Positions 46,705-54,500 of a DNA stretch of 64,000 nucleotides are shown here, one piece after another. Origin of the DNA: Thermoflexus sp. (GTDB lineage Bacteria; Chloroflexota; Anaerolineae; Thermoflexales; Thermoflexaceae); the NCBI RefSeq assembly GCF_034432235.1, contig NZ_DAOUCJ010000065.1, forward strand, positions 37,373 through 101,372, read 5' to 3'. The stretch's first letter is position 1, and each line of letters starts with the position of its first letter. The position numbers and the translations under genes were made by a program. A model generated the notes under the pieces. It saw only the letters and a program-made list of their open reading frames with translations, searched no databases and was not told where the DNA came from.

Positions 46705-47771
46705 GGCAACCTCCTTTCAGCCAGAAGATGGGGGGCGATCGGAACAGCGCTTTCCAGGGGCGGGCCGCAGGAGGCGCGCTCCACCAGGCGGCAGGGCAGC
46801 CGCAGATGGGCCGGCGTTCGCTCCCCTTGAAGCAACCGCAACAGCACGCTCATAGCGGTCCGCCCCATCTCATACTTGGGCTGGGCGACAGTGGTCAAAG
46901 GGGGCTCCGTGTAGGCGGCGAAGAGGATATCATCGAAGCCGATGATGGAAAGATCCTCGGGGACGCGCAGGCCGGCCGCGCGGGCAGCCCGCAGAGCCCC
47001 AATGGCCGTCATATCGTTGTAGCAGAACACGGCGGTCGGCCGGCGCGGGACCTCCAGCAGGCGCCGGATCCCCCATTCACCCCCTTCCGGCCGGCCGTTC
47101 CCCTCCACGATCCAGGCGGGATCTACGGAGAGGCCGGCCTGCGCCATCGCCTCCTGATAGCCGGCCAGACGCTCCCGATTGGAGCGCGCTGTCGGCGGGC
47201 CGGCGATGTAGGCGATGCGGGTGTGGCCCAGCCGCACCAGGTAGGAAACCGCCTCCACGGCCCCCTGACGGCTGTCCGAGGCCACGGAATAGATAAAGGG
47301 CTCCTCCCGCTGGTTGTTGATCAGCACGATGGGAACGCCCAGGGCCTCCAGGTGGGGAAGGTAAAGGTCTCCGACCCGGGAGGAAGCCACGATCACCCCC
47401 TCCACCCGGCTCTCGGCCAGGGCCCGCACCGCCGCCATCTCCCGCTCGGGATCCGCATTGGAGGTGGCCAGGAACAGGCGATAGCCCGCCTCCAGGGCCA
47501 CCTCCTCCACCCCACGGACGATCTCCGCCAGGAAGGGATCCGCCAGGGTGGTGATGACCAGGCCGATGATGGAGGTGCGGGTGGTGACCAGGCTCCGCGC
47601 CGCGGCGTTGGGCACATAGCCCATCCGCGCCGCCAGCCGGCGGATCCGCTCGGCGGTGCGCGGATTGACCAGGGGGCTCCCCCGCAACGCTCGCGAGACC
47701 GTGGAATGGGAGACGCCGGCCTTTCGAGCGATATCCTTGATCGAAACCCGCCGGGAAGCGCGTCGACCCAT
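46701..47771 (-). CDS. LacI-family transcriptional regulator of the cluster
   Basis: A 356-residue repressor. N-terminal LacI HTH (VSIKDIARKAGVSHSTVSRALRGSPLVNPRTAERIRRLAARMGYVPNAAA in sequence order), hinge helix AARSLVTTRT, then a periplasmic-binding-like ligand domain (IGLVITTLADPFLAEIVRGVEEVA onward). The ATG at 47771 fits the HTH start. A palindromic operator and promoter precede it, and it is cotranscribed with the transporter genes, so it likely represses the whole unit until its sugar ligand binds. Confidence 0.94.
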   Translation of the reverse strand: MGRRASRRVSIKDIARKAGVSHSTVSRALRGSPLVNPRTAERIRRLAARMGYVPNAAARSLVTTRTSIIGLVITTLADPFLAEIVRGVEEVALEAGYRLFLATSNADPEREMAAVRALAESRVEGVIVASSRVGDLYLPHLEALGVPIVLINNQREEPFIYSVASDSRQGAVEAVSYLVRLGHTRIAYIAGPPTARSNRERLAGYQEAMAQAGLSVDPAWIVEGNGRPEGGEWGIRRLLEVPRRPTAVFCYNDMTAIGALRAARAAGLRVPEDLSIIGFDDILFAAYTEPPLTTVAQPKYEMGRTAMSVLLRLLQGERTPAHLRLPCRLVERASCGPPLESAVPIAPHLLAERRLP

Positions 47772-47779
47772 CGAGGGGC

Positions 47780-47795
47780 TTGCACACGTGTGCAA
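47780..47795. promoter_or_regulatory. palindromic operator, probable LacI-family site
   Basis: TTGCACACGTGTGCAA is a perfect 16-bp palindrome with a CG centre, the typical form of LacI/GalR operators. It lies nine bases upstream of the regulator start and just downstream of the predicted transcription start, where a bound repressor would block initiation or elongation. Confidence 0.8.
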
Positions 47796-47805
47796 TTTGC
47801 TTCCA

Positions 47806-47834
47806 ATGATATCCAGGGCGGCCGATTCTGTCAA
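47806..47834 (-). promoter_or_regulatory. consensus promoter of the lacI-led carbohydrate operon
   Basis: Reverse strand: TTGACA (47834-47829), 17-base spacer, TATCAT (47811-47806). The predicted start near 47799 lies four bases before the palindrome. Confidence 0.85.
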
Positions 47835-47946
47835 GGGGTTGCGGCGTCATGGCTTCCCGGTCTTCCAGGAGAGCCCGCTGTCAGAGGGCGGGGGAAAAGC
47901 CCGGAGGAGATATATAGGGAAGCGATATCGTTCGGCGCCGCGCGGA

Positions 47947-49551
47947 CTACCCGTGCGGCGCGGGGGCCACCAGCACGCCCGGGTTCATGATCCCGGCCGG
48001 ATCCAGGGCCGTCTTCACGCGCCGCAGGAGATCCAGAGCCAGGGGGCCATGCTCGGCGACCAGGAACGATCGGAAATCCCGTCCCGTTCCATGGTGATGG
48101 GTGATGGTCCCCCCGCACCCCAGAAACGCCTCCAGGGCCGTCTGCTGGAGATCCCGCCACGCCTCGTGTAGCGCTTCCCGGGGTGGACGGGCGAAGAAAG
48201 TAAAATACAGGGCGCATCCGTCCGGATAGCCATGCGTCACCCGACACATCACCCCACCGACCGGCGACCAGCGATCGATCCGCTGGAGCAATCGCTCCCG
48301 CACGGTCCGCACGGTTTCCTCCACCCGGGGCCACGGCACAGCGGTCTCCACCGTATCCAGGAGCAGGCCGAAATCGATCATGACATCGCGCCAGTAAGGC
48401 TGTTCGAAGTAGGCCCGTTTCCACGTCTCCACGGCCTCGGGCGCTGGAATGCCCCCCGCCCGTTCGATCCATCGGAGGGCCGAACGCCATTCCGCCTCCG
48501 CCCGATGCACATCCTCGGGATCTTCGATCTCCAGGCTGATGTGCAGCAAGGCGCCCGGTTCCAGCGGACGACCGGCGAGGACGGCGCTGATCGCTACCTC
48601 ATATTCATCGAGCAGACGGAGGACGGCCGGCATCAAGCCCGCCTGCAGAATCCGCCGCATGGCCTCCAGACCGGCCGAGAACTCCGGGAAACGAAAACCG
48701 CCCGCCCGCTTGGCGACCGGCGGCCGCACCGCCCGCACCACCGCCTCGGTGATGAATCCAAACGCCCCCTCGCTCCCCATCATCCACGACCGCACATCCG
48801 GCCCCGAGGCCGAGGCGGGCACCTCCCGGGTCTCCAGAACCCCGCGGGGGGTGAGCACGCGCAGGCTTTCCACGCGATGCTCGATCCTTCCCCACGCGGT
48901 GGAGAAATGCCCCGCCGCCCGCGTCGCGATCCAGCCCCCCAGCGTCGACATCGCGAAGGACTGGGGATAATGCCGGAAGGCCAGGCCATGCGCCCGCAGC
49001 GCTTCCTCCAGATCCGGCCCGCGAATCCCCGCCTGCACCCGAACCCGACGGCCGGAGGGATCAAGGAATCGAATTCGATTCATCCGGGCGAGATCCACCG
49101 AGAGGACCCCCTGGAAGCCAGGGGGAACAGCGGGCTCCACCCCGCCAACGACCGAGGTCCCGCCTCCATAGGGAATGAGCGCAATGGATCGGCGCTCGGC
49201 AACCTCCATCAGGCGGAGGAGATCCGCTTCATCCTCTGGATAGGCCACCGCGTCGGGGAAACCGAGATCCCGCCCGGTCCGCAACCGCACCAGATCCCCG
49301 AAACTCCGCCCGGCTGCGTGCAGCGCCCGCTCATCATCCGTGGCCAGGAGGGTGCCCTGAAAACCCGGGATCTCCAGGGCGATGCGGGATGGAGGAACCT
49401 GAAGGGACTCCAGGGGGACGGGCGGCTGGTAATCCTCCGGGGAGACCCGCAGCCATGGCTCCACCGCTTTCAACCAGCGGGCGACCCGCTCCGCCGGGAT
49501 CCCTTCCCCTTCATACCCCCAGCCGTTCCATTTCCGCAGGCGATCCGGCAT
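47947..49551 (-). CDS. FAD-binding oxidase, alkyl-DHAP synthase (AGPS)-like
   Basis: A 534-residue VAO-type flavoprotein. FAD-binding half: PEDEADLLRLMEVAERRSIALIPYGGGTSVVGGVEP; VRVQAGIRGPDLEEALRAHG; FAMSTLGGWIATRAAGHFSTAWGRIEHRVESLRVLTPRG; MMGSEGAFGFITEAVVRAV. C-terminal AGPS motif GGTITHHHGTGRDFRSFL carries the catalytic His cluster. In eukaryotes AGPS makes ether lipids; bacterial relatives may act on D-lactate-like acids or glycerol-phosphate esters, so the substrate is uncertain. It lies upstream of, and is transcribed towards, the sugar operon. Confidence 0.88.
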   Translation of the reverse strand: MPDRLRKWNGWGYEGEGIPAERVARWLKAVEPWLRVSPEDYQPPVPLESLQVPPSRIALEIPGFQGTLLATDDERALHAAGRSFGDLVRLRTGRDLGFPDAVAYPEDEADLLRLMEVAERRSIALIPYGGGTSVVGGVEPAVPPGFQGVLSVDLARMNRIRFLDPSGRRVRVQAGIRGPDLEEALRAHGLAFRHYPQSFAMSTLGGWIATRAAGHFSTAWGRIEHRVESLRVLTPRGVLETREVPASASGPDVRSWMMGSEGAFGFITEAVVRAVRPPVAKRAGGFRFPEFSAGLEAMRRILQAGLMPAVLRLLDEYEVAISAVLAGRPLEPGALLHISLEIEDPEDVHRAEAEWRSALRWIERAGGIPAPEAVETWKRAYFEQPYWRDVMIDFGLLLDTVETAVPWPRVEETVRTVRERLLQRIDRWSPVGGVMCRVTHGYPDGCALYFTFFARPPREALHEAWRDLQQTALEAFLGCGGTITHHHGTGRDFRSFLVAEHGPLALDLLRRVKTALDPAGIMNPGVLVAPAPHG

Positions 49552-49625
49552 GCCAGGCCCTCCGAGCTGGCGCTTCGCCCGTGTAAATGATCAATGGGTG
49601 AGGATACAGGCCGCATCGATAGAAT

Positions 49626-49670
49626 CCGCTTCAGCGGCGACTACAGGTTAGAGCGAAAGCTCCTCCTACC
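49626..49670. repeat. REP-like dispersed repeat, copy 2
   Basis: Plus strand CCGCTTCAGCGGCGACTACA, then GAGCGAAAGC with self-complementary GAGC/GCTC, ending CTCCTCCTACC. The right end matches the GGTAGGA half and the left end the CCGCTTCAGC half of the repeat. The stop codon of the glycosyltransferase (49666-49668) lies within it. Confidence 0.55.
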
Positions 49671-50628
49671 GGTCTCCAGAGGAGGGGGGTGAGGGCAGCA
49701 GGCGGCCCCCGGCAGATGACTCGAGTCGCCCCTCATGGGCCTTCGGCCGGGAGGCCCGCAGAGGCCGATCTCCCGAAAGAAGCCTCCACCTCCAGGGCAC
49801 TGGAAGGGGTCCCGAGCGGCTTCCGATCCTTCGCATCATGGATCGAGGATGGAGGACGGGCGGCCAAGCCAGCCATGTCCCCTTCCCCTCTTCTTCCCCT
49901 TCCGCGTATCCACCTGGACGTGCGGATGGGCGGTGATGCCCGAACGCGTAATCGAAGGGAAGCGATCGGATGGGCCGCCCGGCCCATACATGGGCCTCCG
50001 CCCAGAGATATTTCAGCAGCAAGGGGAAGACGCCCTCCTCCTCCAGCCGCCGAGTGGATACCGGGATCCGAACCGTAGTGAGGACCCCGAACCGGCCGTA
50101 ACGGGACGCCCGTCGCACGTAATCGTGGTCTTCCGCCAGGAGCAGCGTTTCATCGAACCCACCGATGGTCTCGTGCAGATCCCGGCGGACCAGAATGCAG
50201 AACCCGGGGGCGCGGGGGGAGATCCACTGCAACGCCAGGAGGTATCCGTTGGCCACTTCATGGAACACCCGATCCGTCGGTCGGGGGCTCAGGGGCTCCA
50301 TCAGGCAGGTGGCGATGTCCAGACGCCGGGCCTCGATCTCCCGCATGGCCTTCTCCAGGAAATCCGGCCGGGGAACCACATCGGCATCCAGAAACACCAG
50401 CCATGTTCCCCGGGCGACGCGCGCCCCGGCGTTCCGACCGACGGCCGGCCGCCCCCCAGGGACCACCCGGGCGCCCCAGGCCCGGGCGATCTCCGGCGTC
50501 CCGTCCCTCGAGCCTGCGTCGGCCACGATCACCTCGTCCGGCTGTCGCGTCTGGCGCGCCAGCGCTTCCAGCAGATGCGGAAGATAGGCCGCCTCGTTCA
50601 GGGTCGGGATAATCACACTGATCATCAT
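49666..50628 (-). CDS. family 2 glycosyltransferase with an abnormal C-terminal tail
   Basis: A 320-residue GT-A protein. ISVIIPTLNEAAYLPHLLEALARQT, VADAGSRDGTPEIA, GAGV-like GRNAGARVARGTWLVFLDADVV (DxD) and FCILVRRDLHETIGGFDETLLLAEDHDYVRRA define a typical GT2 that adds sugars to lipids or proteins. Usual relatives end near the motif PFDYAFGH (about residue 240); here about 75 Arg/Pro/Ser/Gly-rich residues follow and the stop falls in a REP-like repeat, so the natural stop was probably lost. ATG 50628 has GGGAGG six bases upstream. Confidence 0.85.
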   Translation of the reverse strand: MMISVIIPTLNEAAYLPHLLEALARQTRQPDEVIVADAGSRDGTPEIARAWGARVVPGGRPAVGRNAGARVARGTWLVFLDADVVPRPDFLEKAMREIEARRLDIATCLMEPLSPRPTDRVFHEVANGYLLALQWISPRAPGFCILVRRDLHETIGGFDETLLLAEDHDYVRRASRYGRFGVLTTVRIPVSTRRLEEEGVFPLLLKYLWAEAHVWAGRPIRSLPFDYAFGHHRPSARPGGYAEGEEEGKGTWLAWPPVLHPRSMMRRIGSRSGPLPVPWRWRLLSGDRPLRASRPKAHEGRLESSAGGRLLPSPPSSGDR

Positions 50629-50671
50629 CCGCCACCTCCCGCAGGGATGCACGGCCGTGCGCCCCGACACT

Positions 50672-51346
50672 TCATCCGATTCCCCCTGTCTCTCGCAGGA
50701 TCTGATGCGCGAACCGGGATAACCGACGTCGATCGAGGGGATCCAGGCGATCCCACTGTTCCTGGAACCATCGGACCCGCGCCATCAGCGCCTGGACCTG
50801 ATGGGGCTCTGCGTGGCTCAGGGCGACCAGGGCGGCGCTGAGGCCGGCCAGAGCCCCCAGGTCCAGCGCCCGACCCCGAAGGAAAATCCGCCCCTCATTC
50901 CTTCCCTGCTGCAGCAGGCGGAAGACCAGCATCAACCCAGCGGCCATACGGGCCATCCCTTCAGATACCGGTCCCTCCATCGGAATGGAAAGCAACCACT
51001 GAAGCAGCGTGGCGGGATCCATCCGGGCCTGCAGCTCCCGCAGCTCACCCCACAACCGGGTCCGCGTATCCCGCCAGATCCGGGCCTCCCAGATGTCGCT
51101 CAGAACGCGGCGGGCTTGAACGGTCGGGCGGAACATCACCCGGGGCCGGCCCGGGCCGGTTGGGTGGGCATATTGCCGTTCCACCAGGCCGACGCGCTCG
51201 AACAGCGCCAGCATCTCATAGGCGGTGGCCTGTCCGATGCGCAACGCGCGAGCGACTGCCCCGTAATGAAGGGGCTTCCGCCACCGCCGATACAACCGGA
51301 GGAAGGCCGCCAGGAACTCCCGTTGACGTCGGGTCAGCGCGCGCAT
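50672..51346 (-). CDS. winged-helix DNA-binding protein, function unknown
   Basis: A 224-residue protein. Residues about 5-75 look like a LexA/MarR-type winged helix (LTRRQREFLAAFLRLYRRWRKPLHYGAVARALRIGQATAYEMLALFERVGLVERQYA read in pieces), then basic wing residues GPGRPRVMFRP. The C-terminal 130 residues are helical (WGELRELQARMDPATLLQWLLS; GLSAALVALSHAEPHQVQALMARVRWFQEQWDRL) and match no family I know; they might bind ligand or dimerise. No Shine-Dalgarno before the ATG, so leaderless translation is possible. Precedes the glycosyltransferase by 43 bases. Confidence 0.75.
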   Translation of the reverse strand: MRALTRRQREFLAAFLRLYRRWRKPLHYGAVARALRIGQATAYEMLALFERVGLVERQYAHPTGPGRPRVMFRPTVQARRVLSDIWEARIWRDTRTRLWGELRELQARMDPATLLQWLLSIPMEGPVSEGMARMAAGLMLVFRLLQQGRNEGRIFLRGRALDLGALAGLSAALVALSHAEPHQVQALMARVRWFQEQWDRLDPLDRRRLSRFAHQILRETGGIG

Positions 51347-51551
51347 CGCCGCTGCCTATCCGGTGATGAAGGGATTTTCCGAAAATTCCAGAAAAATTTT
51401 ACACGCGCGGAAGCGGGAGCGCCAGTGGCCGATGAGGCGGAACGACGGGGGCATCCCGTGGGGATCCGGTGAGGAACAGGGGCCCTGCCGGTCGAGCAGC
51501 GGACTCTGGAAGGGGAGCACTCTTCGGGGCTGGGCCGGCCCTCCCCAGCCA
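51347..51551. other. intergenic region, AT-rich core
   Basis: Between the winged-helix gene start and the histidine kinase stop. The AT-rich patch near 51371-51400 (TTTTCC, AATTCC, AAATTTT) stands out in GC-rich DNA and may hold the promoter of the winged-helix gene, but no clean -35/-10 pair was found. Confidence 0.3.
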
Positions 51552-54500
51552 TCAGGGGAGCGATGGTTCCAGATTTTGGATCCCAGGTGTTTCCTCCCCA
51601 GACACCGCGGGCAGCGTAAACACAAAGGCGGCTCCGCCCCCCGGGCGATCCTCTACCCAGATGCGGCCGCCATGGGCCTCCACCGCCAGTTTGCAGAACG
51701 CCAGCCCCAGGCCCACACCGCGCCCTTTCGTCATCCCGGTGACAAAGGGCTTGAAGATCGCCTCCCGCATCTCCGGAGGCACCCCTGGCCCGGAATCCGC
51801 CACCATCACTTTCACCCACGGCGTTCCATCTGTCCGCTCCAGAGCCGCCCGGATGTGGATCTCCCCTCCGGAGGGCGTGAACTTGATGGCGTTGTCCAGC
51901 AGGTTCTGGAAAACCCGCATGATGAACAGCTCATCACCCCATACCTTGGGCAACTCCCCTGCCCCCCCACTGGGCGATGAGAAGTCCACATGCACCTCCA
52001 GCGATTTTTCGCGAATTAATATGGAAAGCTCCCGGAGAATGCCGGCCACCAGCTCCGGGAGGGAGATCGCCCTCCGATGAAGAACCACCTCCCCGGATTG
52101 CAGGCGACGCAACTCCAGGATCGTGTTGACCATCCGCAGCATACGCCCCATGTTGTCCCGGGCGATGGTCAGCACCTCCCGCTGCTCCTGGGAAAGCGGG
52201 CCCAGGCCCTCGCTCAGCAAGAAGTTCAGCGCCGTCTGAACAGAAGCCGCCGGGTTGCGCAGATCGTGGACCACCATATGGAACAGCTCCTCCCGCAACC
52301 GTTCCAGGGTCCGGGCAGGAGTCATATCGTAGATCATCGCCAGCCAACCCATCGCCGCGCCCTCGCTCTGGATTCCAACGATCTGCATGCGCAGGCTCCG
52401 CGTCTCCGTGTCGAACTCCATTGTCCAGGCGCCCGAGGGATCCCGGCGCCACTTCCTGAGCTGGCGGATCAGCGCGCGGGCCAGCGCCGGCCGGACCTTC
52501 CGCAGATCGCGGATCCCATCGGCGACCGGCCGGCCGATCCACGCCCCGGGCTCCCATTTCAGATCGAGGAGGTTCACGGCGGCCGGATTGAGCTCCAGGA
52601 TCCGACCGTCGGTGCCGATCAGGATGATGCCATCCACCGCGGCGTTGATCAACGTCCGCAGACGGCGACGCTCCTCCTCCAGGAGCTCCAGCAGCCGGAC
52701 GTGCTCCAGCGCCACCGCCGCATGGTTGACGATGGCCTGGCTCAGGGCGATCTGATTCAACGAGAAGCCGTGATCGCCACGCGGATCCCACACTTCTGCC
52801 AGGCCCAGCACATGGCCCCCCATGGCCAGCGGCAGAATCATCAGACGCCGCACCCCCAGCCGCTCCAGCACCCGCCCATCTTCCTTCTGGATCCATGGCG
52901 GCAGAGGCGTTCCCTCGAAACGGCCTGGCTCGGGGAGCCACAGCGCATACGGCTTGCGCTCCCGGAGCGCCGCGTTCCGGATGGAGAGCGAAACATCGCG
53001 GACCTGCTCGAGCCAGGAGAGCCACTGCCCGGAAGCGGCGTCCGAGACGACATACTCGGAAAGCAGCTCCAGCGTATCCGCTTCCGATCGATACCGGTAA
53101 AAGCGCGCGTAGATGCCTCCCGTGATCTCCGAGAGGAATCGCCCCAGGAACTTGACCACGGATCCAACATCATGGGCGGCCAGCAAATTGGCGCTGGCTT
53201 CGTATAGAAGCGAGACCTCGCGGATCTGCTCGGCCATTCGCTCCACCAGCATCGCGCGCTCCACGGCCAGGGCGAGATGATCGGCCAGCGTCTGGACAAG
53301 GGTCAGCTCATCCTCTGCGAACAGATGGGGGGCCGGATCGTAAAGGCTGAGAACGCCCACCCGGCGGGAGCCCGCCCGGAGCGGGACGCTCACCCAGGCG
53401 CGTGCGGATAGAAAGGGGATCCGCCGATGGAGCTCCGGTGCCTCGCGGGGGAGATCGCTGTAAACAACCGGCTGCTCGATCAGCGGGCCGGCTGCTTCCT
53501 CTCCCGGGTGACACTCCTCCAGCAGCCCCCGCGCTTCCTCGGGGATCCCGATCGCCGCCCGAAGGCGCAGGCAGTTCTGACCCTCATCCCACAGGTGGAC
53601 CATTCCCATCTGGAATCCCGTGATCGCCTGCGCCTGTTCCAGACCGATGCGCAAAACATCATCCAGATCCTCCGCCTGGAGGATCGCAGCCACCACCCGA
53701 TTCAGGGCGGCCTCATGGCGGGCCCGCCGCCGGGTTTCCTCGAACAGATAGGCGTTCGCCAGCGCCTGGGCGGCTGCGTTGGCGAACGCCTGCCCGACCA
53801 GCAATTCCTCCGCTTCCAGCTTCCACACGGTATCCCAGTAGACGGTCAACACGCCCCGAAAGGGGAACTGGCCGGAGGTCATCACGGGTGCCCACAGAGG
53901 GAACACCACGTAGGCGCGGAATCCCTCCTGAACCAGCCGGTCCCGGACGCCCTCCGTGCGGGGATCGCGCTGGACGTCCGATATGTGGATCACCGTGGGG
54001 ATCTCGATGGCACGGACCCCGGGAACCCGCTGGTAGCTTTCCAGGAGCCACCGGACGTAGGCCTCCGAGAGCCCTTCCACGCCGGCGCAGGCCACTTGCT
54101 CCCGGATCGGCTCATAAAACCACAGGCCCGCCCGATCGCCCCGCAGCAACCGCCGCGCCGCCCGCAGGATGGTTTGCACCCGGGCCTGGAACTCCGGCGG
54201 GCTGTCCAGGATCTCCTGCAACGCTCCGGCCATGGCCTCCCATATCCAGGCTTCCCGACGCCGCCGCAGCGCCGCCGCCACGACATCCGCCAGGGCCCGC
54301 GTTAGGCGCAACGTTTCCTCATCCGGATCCCGGGGCCGATCATAATACAGCATCAGCTTGCCCAGGGCCTGCCCCCCACTCTGGATGGGGACGAAGGCCA
54401 GGGCGCGGATCCCTTCTCGAAGCACCGCCTCGCGGACCTCTCCCAGTTCCGGGGCTTGCTCGACATTCGGGATCCACAGGATCTGCGGATCCGGATCCGA

